A DNA stretch of 64,000 bases from Erwinia_E haradaeae_F (GTDB lineage Bacteria; Pseudomonadota; Gammaproteobacteria; Enterobacterales; Enterobacteriaceae): contig NZ_LR217698.1 of the NCBI RefSeq assembly GCF_900698855.1, positions 620,001 to 684,000 of the forward strand, in the 5' to 3' direction. Position 1 is the first letter of the stretch. Each line of letters begins with the position of its first letter. Below are positions 9,941 to 18,909 of this stretch, piece by piece. The notes under the pieces are model-generated. The model worked only from the letters and a program-made list of their open reading frames with translations. It had not been told where the DNA came from and made no database searches. The translations under genes were made by a program, and so were the position numbers.

Positions 9941-10998
9941 ATGAATCAAAAAAAACTACTAGTCATTGCTGGCGGAACTGGTGGGCACATATTCCCTGGC
10001 CTAGCTGTTTCTATCTATCTAAAAAACATAGATTGGAAAATCTATTGGCTTGGTGCTACTGGAAAGATGGAAGAAAAATTAGTCCAAAAACACGGTATTA
10101 CTATTGAGTATATTAGAATTAGCGGTCTACGTGGCAAAAGTATAAAAACTTTATTATCAGCACCTTTAAATATTGTTAAAGCATGGATTCAAGCACAAGA
10201 AATTATAAAAAAATGGAAACCAGATGTAGCATTAGGTATGGGTGGGTATATTACTGGACCAGGAGGTCTTGCAGCCTGGAGCTGTGGTGTACCTCTAATT
10301 TTACACGAACAAAATAGCATTGCTGGTTTAACCAATAAATTGCTAGCAAAATTACCGGTAAAGTTATACAGGCATTTCCAGGAGCCTGGACTTCTGCAGA
10401 AGTAGTTGGAAACCCAGTACGCACGGAGATTCTCTCATTACCTAAGCCCTCTATACGTTTTTCAGGACGCCAAGGACCAATCCGCGTTTTAGTAATAGGC
10501 GGAAGTCAGGGTGCGCATATTTTAAATCAGATTATTCCTCAAGTAGCTTATCAACTTGGCAACAAAATATGCTTATGGCATCAAGTTGGTAAAGGAGCAA
10601 TTCATTCAGTAAAACATGCGTACATGAAGATAAATTCAATTCATTATCGGATTTCAGAATTTATTAACAATATGGCTCATGCTTATTCTTGGGCTGATGT
10701 AGTGATATGTCGATCTGGTGCCATGACAGTCAGTGAACTAGCTGTCGTGGGGTTACCAGCTATTTTTGTACCATTCCAACATAAAGATCGCCAACAATAC
10801 TGGAATGCCTTGTTAGTAGTTAAAACAGGAGGCGCCGTGATTTATGAAGAACATTGGTTTACGGCTGATCTCGTAGCAGAACAACTTGCTTCATGGGATC
10901 GTCTAAAACTATTAGAAATGGCTAATAAGGTTCACACCATGGCAATTCTTGATTCTACAGAACGTGTTGCAGAAATAGTAAGAAATGCAATTCGCTAA
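9941..10998 (+). pseudogene. murG: murG with a single-base frameshift (lipid II synthase)
   Basis: MurG transfers GlcNAc to lipid I, giving lipid II. The sequence encodes a MurG in two frames. Residues 1-138 (9941-10354) include the N-terminal GGTGGHIFPGLA motif and HEQNSIAGLTNK. Then one base is missing around 10355-10356, and from 10357 the remaining 213 codons continue in another frame with IQAFPGAW, EVVGNPVRTEIL, VLVIGGSQGA, CRSGAMTVSE and PFQHKDRQQYWNA. Together they give about 352 residues against 355 in E. coli, with no other disruption. The uncorrected first frame stops at 10403-10405. The site is not a long A or T run, which makes simple polymerase slippage unlikely. All neighbouring pathway genes are intact, so the lesion is either a sequencing error, a very recent mutation or a corrected shift. 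Confidence 0.9.
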
Positions 10999-11062
10999 AA
11001 TATTATAATACAAAACGATCTTCCAAAATTTACAAACGCAATAAAAATACTAGAAGGACTAA

Positions 11063-12511
11063 ATGAATACGAGACAACCATTAAAACTAGCTTTTAGTAT
11101 ACCTAAAATGCGAAAAGTGCGACATATCCATTTTATCGGTATTGGTGGTTCTGGTATGGGTGGTATTGCCGAAGTTCTAATCTATCAAGGCTATAAAATA
11201 AGTGGATCAGACTTATTACCAAATATAATAACCAAACGACTCAGTTCCTTAGGTGCAACTATTTATTTTAACCATTGCCAAAATAACATAACTGGCTCTA
11301 ACGTAGTAGTTGTATCTTCTGCTATACCTACGAATAACCCAGAAATCTCTGCAGCGCATAAAGCGTGCATTCCAGTTATCAACCGAACTATAATGTTAGC
11401 AGAACTCATGCGCTTCCGATATGGCATTGCTGTTGCTGGAACTCATGGAAAAACAACTACCACTGCAATGATATCAGATATATATATAGAAGGTGGAATG
11501 GATCCAACTTTTATAAATGGAGGGTTGGTTAAGTCAACTGGAAGTCATGCGCGTTTAGGACACAGTCAGTATCTAATTGTCGAAGCAGATGAAAGTGATG
11601 CATCTCTTATACACTTAAAACCTGTAATAGCAATTATTACCAATATTGAAGCTGAACATATGGATACATATCAAGGCGACTTCGAAAACCTCAAAAAAAT
11701 TTTTATTAATTTTTTACAGAACCTTCCTTTTTATGGAAAAGCAATATTATGTCTTGACGACACGGTCATTCGTGATTTAATACCTAAAATCCATTGCTCA
11801 GTTACTACCTATGGTTTTAATAAAGACGCAGATGTGCGTATTAAAAACTATATATCTTGCGGCCGACAAGGACATTTCACTATCGCTCGTTCAGGGATGC
11901 CTGCCATGCGTGTTATTCTTAATGAACCCGGACATCACAATGCACTAAACGCCGCAGCAGCAATTGCAGTTGCTACTGAAGATAATATTGATGATAACAC
12001 TATTCTCAATGTATTACGAAACTTTCAGGGTACCGCACGTCGTTTTGAATATCTTGGTGAATTTCTCCCTAAAAAAAACAATGGAAAAATCAGTACTGCG
12101 ATGTTATTTCATGACTATGGTCATCACCCAACAGAAATTGATGTAACTATTAAAGCTGTACGTAACGGTTGGCCAGAGAAGAATCTTATAATGATTTTTC
12201 AGCCACACCGTTATACTCGTACTCGTGATTTCTATATGAAATTCGCAAAAGTTCTTTCAGAAGTAGACTCTCTTCTAATGCTAGATATAGATCCTATTGG
12301 TGAACCTCCAATTACAGGAATTAACAGTTATTCTTTATGTTGCACAATTCGTGCGTATGATAAAGTCAATCCAATTCTCGCTTGTGATTATCAGATGGTT
12401 CTAGATAATTTATTATCACAATTAACTGGGAATGATTTAATTTTAGTTCAGGGTGCTGGTAATATAGGAATACTTGCTGATACTCTAGCTAAATTAAAAT
12501 TACAATTATAA
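11063..12511 (+). CDS. murC: UDP-MurNAc-L-alanine ligase MurC
   Basis: MurC adds L-alanine to UDP-MurNAc, the first peptide step of the pathway. The product has 482 residues (E. coli 491). The N-terminal Rossmann-type motif HFIGIGGSGMGGIAE, the ATP loop GTHGKTTTT (126-134, Lys130), EADESDAS, NIEAEHMDTY and the C-terminal FQPHRYTRTRD are present. In the conserved DDYGHHPTE motif the first aspartate is histidine (HDYGHHPTE, around residue 350); the second, which aligns with the DYAH motif of MurE, is kept. It starts 64 nt after murG with a GAAGGA-like Shine-Dalgarno. Confidence 0.96.
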   Translation: MNTRQPLKLAFSIPKMRKVRHIHFIGIGGSGMGGIAEVLIYQGYKISGSDLLPNIITKRLSSLGATIYFNHCQNNITGSNVVVVSSAIPTNNPEISAAHKACIPVINRTIMLAELMRFRYGIAVAGTHGKTTTTAMISDIYIEGGMDPTFINGGLVKSTGSHARLGHSQYLIVEADESDASLIHLKPVIAIITNIEAEHMDTYQGDFENLKKIFINFLQNLPFYGKAILCLDDTVIRDLIPKIHCSVTTYGFNKDADVRIKNYISCGRQGHFTIARSGMPAMRVILNEPGHHNALNAAAAIAVATEDNIDDNTILNVLRNFQGTARRFEYLGEFLPKKNNGKISTAMLFHDYGHHPTEIDVTIKAVRNGWPEKNLIMIFQPHRYTRTRDFYMKFAKVLSEVDSLLMLDIDPIGEPPITGINSYSLCCTIRAYDKVNPILACDYQMVLDNLLSQLTGNDLILVQGAGNIGILADTLAKLKLQL

Positions 12512-12531
12512 ATAAAATAAAAGACAATCTT

Positions 12532-13452
12532 ATGACTCAAAAAATAGCAGTGTTATTAGGCGGAACCTCCTCAGAGCGTCAGATTTCATTATTATCAGGG
12601 GCAGCAGTCCTGCAAGGACTTAAGGATGCCGGTATTAATGCCTATCCTATAGATGTATGTGATTTCCCATTAATGCAGTTAAAAGAAGAGGGTTTTATTA
12701 AAGCCTTTATTGCATTACATGGTCGAGGAGGAGAAGATGGAACAATACAGGGGGTATTAGAATACCTAAAACTTCCTTATACAGGAAGTGGAATAATGGC
12801 CTCATCTATCACTATGGATAAGGTACGAAGCAAATATATTTGGCAGGGATTAGGCTTGTCAGTTCCTCCTTTTGTTCTTCTAACTCAAGACCAAATGAAC
12901 AATCAATTGGATAAAGAAGTAATGGTGCAACTTGATCAACTTGGTTTTCCACTTTTCGTAAAACCAAACCAAGAAGGATCTAGCCTTGGTAGCTCCCGTG
13001 TTAATCATAAATCAGAGTTAAAAAGATCCTTAATCCATGCTTTTCATTACGACAACAAGGTGTTAATTGAAAGATTTATCACAGGAGAAGAATACACTGT
13101 TAGTATAATTGGCATGGATTTACTACCTTCAATACGCATTAAATCAAGCGGAAAATATTACGATTATCATTCAAAATACACGTCAAATAAAACACAATAC
13201 TTTTGTCCTTCAGGGTTAGGTATGAAAAAAGAAGATGAGTTATACTCATTAAGTATAAAAGCATGGAATGCCATTGGCTGCACTGGATCAGGGCGTGTAG
13301 ACATCATCATGGATGATAAAGAAAAGTTTTATCTTCTAGAAATTAACTCATCTCCAGGAATGACTTCTCATAGTTTGCTTCCTCTTGCAGCAAAACAAGC
13401 AGGAATAAATTTTCCTTCTCTAGTCTCTCGTATACTTTCCTTAGAAAATTAA
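12532..13452 (+). CDS. ddlB: D-alanine--D-alanine ligase DdlB
   Basis: DdlB joins two D-alanines with ATP to make the dipeptide used by MurF. The product has 306 residues, the same as E. coli DdlB. It is an ATP-grasp enzyme: the N-terminal lobe has LLGGTSSERQISLLSG and ALHGRGGEDGTIQG, the central lobe has FVKPNQEGSSLG, and the C-terminal lobe has GRVDIIMD and LLEINSSPGMTSHSL with the metal-binding Glu and Asn. It begins 20 nt after murC and is the last gene before a 0.8-kb gap where ftsQ is normally found. Confidence 0.96.
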   Translation: MTQKIAVLLGGTSSERQISLLSGAAVLQGLKDAGINAYPIDVCDFPLMQLKEEGFIKAFIALHGRGGEDGTIQGVLEYLKLPYTGSGIMASSITMDKVRSKYIWQGLGLSVPPFVLLTQDQMNNQLDKEVMVQLDQLGFPLFVKPNQEGSSLGSSRVNHKSELKRSLIHAFHYDNKVLIERFITGEEYTVSIIGMDLLPSIRIKSSGKYYDYHSKYTSNKTQYFCPSGLGMKKEDELYSLSIKAWNAIGCTGSGRVDIIMDDKEKFYLLEINSSPGMTSHSLLPLAAKQAGINFPSLVSRILSLEN

Positions 13453-14245
13453 TAGACTTTATTAAAACATTCCACATGTACTCTGATAATAAAGAACTAT
13501 ATGTATATCTAATTTCAATTTAGTACTACTTTTAGGTTTCTATTGTATACTCATGATTCTATTTTCACTTAACAATATTACTTTACTTATTAGCTATTAA
13601 TACATAGTAAACACTTGCTCTTTATCAGGCTAGAAAATCCTTTTCTACATAGAGGGAGAGGTTTTTATCTTAAACACATTAAAATACTAATTGAATCAAA
13701 ATAATAGACTGAACATCTATTTGAAAATTAATAAATTCTTATACGAAGAAATAGTACATAAATAAAATATCTATCTGGTTGAATATATTCATATTTTTAT
13801 ATAAAATCTAAAAGTCATACCTATAATTTCTTTTTTAAGAAAACACATAATAATTTACTAGATCATATTCATGATGTTTATTTAATATATAATAAACGAT
13901 ATTATCCAATTAATAATTTTAGTAAAAGATATTTTAAAAAAAATAAATATTCCATTACCTGCATGAAAGTGATACTGAATCTTCATAAACACAAACACAA
14001 CCTAGAATTTCTTGTTCAATCAATATATTTATATGGCATACGACTTATAATTAAAGAGATTCTAACAATCTAACGCTTTGTTAAATTGTGCCCACGTCCT
14101 ATAATCGAAAAATGAGACAAAAAAGGAATATAGTATCTATATTTTCAGTACCACCACTCTATCACAGAATTAAATTTAACAATAATTCCCTTAATTAGAC
14201 TGCTAACAATCATAAAATATATAAAGAAGATATAGGTTAATTAAC
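13453..14245. other. gene-free gap in the position of ftsQ
   Basis: In enterobacteria ddlB is followed directly by ftsQ (about 830 bp) and then ftsA. Here 793 bp without a usable frame separate ddlB from ftsA. The size and position suggest decayed ftsQ, but I cannot align a convincing FtsQ peptide in any frame, so this is a positional inference. The base composition is as AT-rich as the other deserts. Confidence 0.5.
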
Positions 14246-15502
14246 ATGATTAAGTTAATAGATAGAAAACTATTGGTTGGTCTTGAGATAGGCACTGTAA
14301 AAATTTCTGTCTTAATAGGGGAAGTTCTTCCTGATGGAATAATTAATATTATCGGAATAGGAGAATGTCCGTCTCAGGGAATGGAAAAAGGTAATGTGAA
14401 AGATCTTGAGTCAGTAGTTAAATGCACTCAAATAGCAATAGAAAAAGCAGAACGCATAGCGGAATGTCATATCTCTTCAGTATATCTGGCTTTATCAGGA
14501 AAACATATTGACTGTCAAAATGAAATAGGAATGGTTCCAATCTGCAATGAAGAAGTTGTCCAAGATGATGTAGATAATGTAGTGCATACAGCCACATCGG
14601 TACATCTTCCTGATGAGCACAGGATCCTTCATGTTATTCCTCAAGAATATTCAATTGATTATCAAGAAGGCATTAGAAATCCAGTTGGTTTATTTGGTGT
14701 ACGAATGCAAGCTAAAGTACATTTAGTTACCTGTCACAACGATATGGCAAAAAATATCGTGAAAGTAGTAGAACGTTGTGGGTTAAAAGTAGATCAATTA
14801 GTTTTTTCTGGTCTAGCATCAAGCTATGCGGTATTAACTGAAGACGAACGAGAATTAGGCGTTTGCATGGTAGATATCGGCGGAGGTACCATGGACATAG
14901 CTATATATACTAAAGGCGCATTACGTTACAGCAAAGTAATCCCTTATGCGGGAAACGTGGTAACCAATGACATCGCTTATGTCTTTGGTACCCCTCCAGC
15001 CACTGCAGAAATTCTGAAAATAGAAAAAGGATGTGTCCTTGGATCATCTTTTAGTAAAGATGATGCGATTGAAATTGCAACTATCCATGGACGTGCTTCT
15101 CGAAATTTACCACGTCAAACACTGGCAGAGGTTATTGAACCACGTTACAGTGAGCTCTTTCATCTTGTAAACAATGAAATGGTTGCATTTAATGAAGAAT
15201 TAGGAAAACAAGGTTTAAAGCATCATTTAGCAGCAGGTATTGTCTTAACTGGTGGAGCAGCAAAAATATCAGGACTAGAAGTCTGTGCGCAACGTACATT
15301 TCAAACGCAAGTTCGTATTGGGTGTCCCAAAAAGATTACAGGACTCATAGAGTCTGCAAAAGAAGCAAGTTACTCGACAACAGTGGGCTTACTTCACTAT
15401 GGAAAGTTATCACATTGGAATAATAGAGAAAACGAGGAAAAAAGAGCTTCAGTGAAAAATTGGTTCCGTAAAATCCATAAATGGATAAAACAAGAATTTT
15501 AA
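14246..15502 (+). CDS. ftsA: cell division protein FtsA
   Basis: FtsA is an actin-like ATPase that tethers FtsZ to the inner membrane and recruits later division proteins. The product has 418 residues (E. coli 420). The actin-fold motifs are visible: GLEIGTVKISVLIGE near the N-terminus, VDIGGGTMDIAIY in the phosphate-2 region and GIVLTGGAAKISGL near the C-terminus. The C-terminal amphipathic membrane-targeting helix is kept (WFRKIHKWIKQEF). It is separated by 77 nt from ftsZ, the same order as in E. coli. Nothing in the reading frame looks damaged. Confidence 0.96.
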   Translation: MIKLIDRKLLVGLEIGTVKISVLIGEVLPDGIINIIGIGECPSQGMEKGNVKDLESVVKCTQIAIEKAERIAECHISSVYLALSGKHIDCQNEIGMVPICNEEVVQDDVDNVVHTATSVHLPDEHRILHVIPQEYSIDYQEGIRNPVGLFGVRMQAKVHLVTCHNDMAKNIVKVVERCGLKVDQLVFSGLASSYAVLTEDERELGVCMVDIGGGTMDIAIYTKGALRYSKVIPYAGNVVTNDIAYVFGTPPATAEILKIEKGCVLGSSFSKDDAIEIATIHGRASRNLPRQTLAEVIEPRYSELFHLVNNEMVAFNEELGKQGLKHHLAAGIVLTGGAAKISGLEVCAQRTFQTQVRIGCPKKITGLIESAKEASYSTTVGLLHYGKLSHWNNRENEEKRASVKNWFRKIHKWIKQEF

Positions 15503-15539
15503 TTGTATTTCATGAGGAGATGATTCTCTGTATGTTTTG

Positions 15540-15572
15540 CTCTCTCTAATAAGAGAGAGACAATGAGGAGGG
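15540..15572 (+). promoter_or_regulatory. hairpin plus strong Shine-Dalgarno before ftsZ
   Basis: Between ftsA and ftsZ, CTCTCTCT (15540-15547) and AGAGAGAG (15551-15558) can form a perfect stem of about 8 bp around a short loop. It lies a few bases before GAGGAGGG (15565-15572), an unusually complete Shine-Dalgarno for this window, 7 nt ahead of the ftsZ ATG. A short frame (ATG at 15520, SD-like GAGGAG just before it) ends with a TAA inside the left arm. No T run follows, so it is not a classic terminator; a role in translation or in mRNA processing is inference. Confidence 0.4.
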
Positions 15573-15579
15573 AACTATT

Positions 15580-16725
15580 ATGTTTGAACCATTAGAATTA
15601 ACGAATGATGCAATTATTAAAGTGATTGGTGTTGGTGGAGGTGGAAGTAACGCTGTAGAACATATGATCCGTGAACGTATTGAAGGTGTCGAATTTTTTG
15701 CGGTAAACACCGATGCTCAGGCTTTACGTAAAACAACCGTAAGCCAGACTATCCAAATTGGAAATAGCATTACTAAAGGTCTCGGAGCAGGAGCTAATCC
15801 GGAAGTCGGTCGAAATTCAGCAGAAGAAGATCGTGAAGGACTGAGCCAAGCGTTAGAAGGAGCAGATATGATATTTATTGCTGCTGGAATGGGTGGAGGA
15901 ACAGGAACTGGCGCAGCACCAGTAGTTGCAGAAGTCGCAAAAGATCATGGTATTTTAACTGTCGCGATCGTAACAAGACCATTTAATTTTGAGGGGAAAA
16001 AGCGTATGTCATTTGCTGAACAAGGCATTGCTGATCTTTCTAAACATGTAGACTCATTAATCACTATTCCTAATGATAAATTATTAAAAGTATTAGGTCG
16101 TGGTATATCTTTACTCGATGCATTTGGCGCAGCTAATGATGTTTTAAAAGGAGCTGTTCAGGGTATTGCAGAATTAATTACTCGACCTGGTCTTATCAAT
16201 GTTGATTTTGCTGACGTGCGAACCGTGATGTCTGAAATGGGGTACGCAATGATGGGGTCAGGTATATCATCTAGTGAAAATCGAGCGGAAGAAGCAGCTG
16301 CAATGGCAATATCTAGTCCTTTATTGGAAGATATTGACCTCTCTGGTGCACGTGGTGTTCTAGTGAATATTACTGCTGGTTTTGATCTGCGTCTAGATGA
16401 GTTTGAAGCTGTAGGAAATACGATTCGAGCATTTTCTGCAGATAACGCTACAGTTGTGATCGGAACCTCACTAGATCCAGATATGAAAGATGAACTGCGT
16501 GTAACAGTAGTGGCTACAGGTATTGGAATGAGCAGATGTGCTGATACAGCTTTGACAACAAATAAGCATACTATGCATCCGCCAATGAATCACCACTATC
16601 AACGACATATCTTGCCCAACTTATCATCAGAACAACAATCTGCCACACAAACAATGGGTGGACTAAACTCTACATCACATCCAGAACTGGATTATCTCGA
16701 TATCCCAGCCTTCTTAAGAAAATAG
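15580..16725 (+). CDS. ftsZ: cell division GTPase FtsZ
   Basis: FtsZ is the tubulin-like GTPase that polymerises into the Z ring. The product has 381 residues (E. coli 383). The glycine-rich GTP site GGGGSNAV lies near residue 20, the tubulin signature GGGTGTGAAP at 105-114, and the T7 catalytic loop NVDFADVRTVM around 207. The C-terminal peptide LDYLDIPAFLRK, which binds FtsA and ZipA, is intact but lacks the last three residues of E. coli. The linker before it is short and rich in His, Gln and Ser. It is the best-conserved protein of the division cluster here. Confidence 0.98.
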   Translation: MFEPLELTNDAIIKVIGVGGGGSNAVEHMIRERIEGVEFFAVNTDAQALRKTTVSQTIQIGNSITKGLGAGANPEVGRNSAEEDREGLSQALEGADMIFIAAGMGGGTGTGAAPVVAEVAKDHGILTVAIVTRPFNFEGKKRMSFAEQGIADLSKHVDSLITIPNDKLLKVLGRGISLLDAFGAANDVLKGAVQGIAELITRPGLINVDFADVRTVMSEMGYAMMGSGISSSENRAEEAAAMAISSPLLEDIDLSGARGVLVNITAGFDLRLDEFEAVGNTIRAFSADNATVVIGTSLDPDMKDELRVTVVATGIGMSRCADTALTTNKHTMHPPMNHHYQRHILPNLSSEQQSATQTMGGLNSTSHPELDYLDIPAFLRK

Positions 16726-16840
16726 ATCAGTTAAAAGTATTTACAAAGTAGATTTTATCAATTTGTATTTGTATATTGAGATTTATTCCTTATTTGTGAT
16801 ATATCCTGATAGTCATATTCCTGTTTTCCGAGAAAATAAT

Positions 16841-17758
16841 ATGATTAAACAACGGACATTACAACGTATTGTACAGACGACTGGAGTCGGTTTACATACT
16901 GGAAAAAAAGTGACACTGACCCTTCGTTGCGCTTTAGAAAATACTGGGGTTATATATCGTCGTACTGACTTGACTCCACCAGTTGATTTTCAAGCTAACG
17001 CAAAATCCGTACGTAATACGATGTTATGTACATGTCTTGTCAATGAGAGTGGTATTCAAATTTCAACAGTTGAACACTTAAGTGCAGCTCTATCTGGTCT
17101 AGGAATTGACAATATTTTAGTAGAGGTAAATGCGCCTGAAATTCCTATTATGGATGGTAGTGCAGCACCTTTTATCTACCTACTCATGGATGCAGGTATC
17201 ACAGAACTAAGAAGCGCTAAGAAATTTGTACGAATTATTCAACCAGTACGAGTTGAAGAAGGTGAAAAATGGGCAGAATTTTCTCCTTATCACGGTTTTT
17301 CTCTTGATTTTACAATTGATTTTAATCATCCAGCCATTAATGCTAGTACGCAACGTTACTGCATAGACTTCTCTACAGAAGCATTTACATATCAAATTAG
17401 TCGTGCACGCACTTTTGGTTTTATGCGCGATATTAAAACGCTTCAATATCGTGGGCTATGTCTTGGTGGAAGTTTTGACTGTGCTATTATAGTTGATGAT
17501 TATCGCGTATTGAATAAAGACGGTCTAAGATTTAAAGATGAATTTGTACGTCATAAAATACTAGATGCTATTGGAGATCTTTATATGTGCGGTCATAATA
17601 TTATCGGCGCCTTTACTGCCTATAAATCTGGACACGCTTTAAATAACAAACTACTACGAACTCTTTTGGCTCAAAGAGAATCGTGGGAATGGGTAACATT
17701 TGCAGATGAAGAAGCATTGCCAATGACTTTTAGATCTCCTAATTTTCTGTTAGTATAA
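16841..17758 (+). CDS. lpxC: UDP-3-O-acyl-GlcNAc deacetylase LpxC
   Basis: LpxC is the zinc enzyme for the committed step of lipid A synthesis. I choose the ATG at 16841, giving MIKQRTLQRIV and 305 residues, identical in length and N-terminus to E. coli; the frame is open 78 nt further upstream. The zinc ligands and catalytic residues are kept: STVEHL (Glu78, His79), the HKILDAIGDL segment (second His and Asp ligands) and the SGHALNN histidine. Its presence indicates that lipopolysaccharide is still made. It is convergent with the gene that follows and is separated from it by a hairpin. Confidence 0.96.
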   Translation: MIKQRTLQRIVQTTGVGLHTGKKVTLTLRCALENTGVIYRRTDLTPPVDFQANAKSVRNTMLCTCLVNESGIQISTVEHLSAALSGLGIDNILVEVNAPEIPIMDGSAAPFIYLLMDAGITELRSAKKFVRIIQPVRVEEGEKWAEFSPYHGFSLDFTIDFNHPAINASTQRYCIDFSTEAFTYQISRARTFGFMRDIKTLQYRGLCLGGSFDCAIIVDDYRVLNKDGLRFKDEFVRHKILDAIGDLYMCGHNIIGAFTAYKSGHALNNKLLRTLLAQRESWEWVTFADEEALPMTFRSPNFLLV

Positions 17759-17769
17759 ATAAGAACTAC

Positions 17770-17790
17770 TACTTAGATACCATCTAAGTA
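17770..17790. terminator. bidirectional hairpin between lpxC and dciA-like gene
   Basis: TACTTAGAT (17770-17778) and ATCTAAGTA (17782-17790) form a perfect 9-bp stem with an ACC loop, 11 nt after the lpxC stop and covering the stop codon of the convergent gene. Position between two converging genes fits a shared terminator. The T run is imperfect on both strands. Confidence 0.5.
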
Positions 17791-18288
17791 CGTACTTTCT
17801 TCTCTAGAAAGAGAAGCTAGTCTTTCTAAAGTTTTTTTTAATTTATCTGGGCTTTGTTGTGCAACACTCCGTAAAATATTGGCACTTTCTTTGCTAAGAT
17901 ATCTCAATTTTATCTTTTGTTTTTCCAAATCACAATAACTACTGTGTTTCATAGTACGTTGATGATATGAAGAAACTATGGATGGATTTATTCTGATTTT
18001 AATGGCTGATAACAATGGAAGAACCTCCTCTCGAAGTCTTAAGAAAATATTAGATTCCTCATAACGTAAAGACATTAAAATATTAGCATTAGCTATTTCA
18101 ATTACTAGAATACCATTCCGAAAATTAGCAACACGACACCAAGGTTTTAGGTGTTCTGGTAACACTGCTTGAAGAGATATTGTGAGTTTATTAATCTCAA
18201 TAACACGCTGTTGTATATATAGTAAAACACTCTTTCTTTTAACCTGATCTAATACACTCTTAATCAATTTCGGACCATTTTTATCCAT
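17773..18288 (-). CDS. dciA: DciA-like DUF721 protein
   Basis: The 171-residue product resembles the DUF721/DciA family, whose members in many bacteria help load the replicative helicase DnaB. The KH-like core is seen at about 40-95: LKPWCRVANFRNGILVIEIANANILMSLRY, with the family pattern of Trp, a glycine turn and a Leu-Arg after a short strand. The C-terminal half is basic and probably flexible. The ATG follows GGAG. Several enterobacteria carry a DUF721 gene in this place, opposite in direction between lpxC and secM/secA. Most enterobacteria load DnaB with DnaC, so the role here is uncertain; retention in such a reduced genome suggests it matters. Confidence 0.7.
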   Translation of the reverse strand: MDKNGPKLIKSVLDQVKRKSVLLYIQQRVIEINKLTISLQAVLPEHLKPWCRVANFRNGILVIEIANANILMSLRYEESNIFLRLREEVLPLLSAIKIRINPSIVSSYHQRTMKHSSYCDLEKQKIKLRYLSKESANILRSVAQQSPDKLKKTLERLASLSREESTYLDGI

Positions 18289-18909
18289 AAATAAACTCCA
18301 ATACCATCATTATGGTATGTAAAAATTCTTAATCAGAATTCAGTAAATATAATTTTATTAGAACTCTATTATGAGTAAATTAATATCTCATATATTATTT
18401 TATCATAAATTGTATTATCACAACATCCTCACACTTAATAGGTATCTATTTATATACATTTAGTATCATATGTAAATGCAATTATATTGTTACATAACTA
18501 GAACTTCTACATATAATTTTATCCTGCACTAATGAAATAACAGTTACTAATCTCCATTTTTATATAAAAATTAAAAAATAACTACCATCTACACGTATAT
18601 TCTAAAATACTATTCTTTAAATGATCGACATAAATCTGTTAAAAAAAACCAACTTGACTAATTTTATCGTTATATAACAGAACTAATATACTTCTTCTAC
18701 AAACAATTAGGTCTCTAATCTTAATGAAAAATGACTACATCAGATCAAACGATTACTTATTCTTATAATATAAGAAAATCATTTGTAATGAATTTTTCTA
18801 GTATTCACGCTAAACCTAGCTGAAGTAAGAAGTTATAAACATTTATCTATGACAATAATAAGATTAGATGTTTTCTTACTTTGAAAGCACTTTTGAGAAA
18901 TTATCAATT
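18289..18909. other. gap upstream of secA, secM absent
   Basis: In E. coli secM lies between lpxC and secA and controls secA translation through an arrest peptide. This stretch of about 620 bp has no frame with a signal peptide or an arrest-like sequence near its end. It would include the promoters of secA and of the divergent dciA-like gene, but no clear sigma-70 boxes stand out from the AT-rich background. Confidence 0.5.

Noticed and set aside
10624..10998. Treating the second murG part as a separate small gene starting at the ATG at 10624
   Set aside because: The frame is open and homologous to MurG from 10357 onward, so the internal ATG is only a methionine of the same protein.
18868..18909. 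Upstream ATG giving secA 14 extra residues
   Set aside because: The extra residues have no counterpart in SecA, while the ATG at 18910 matches the E. coli N-terminus exactly.
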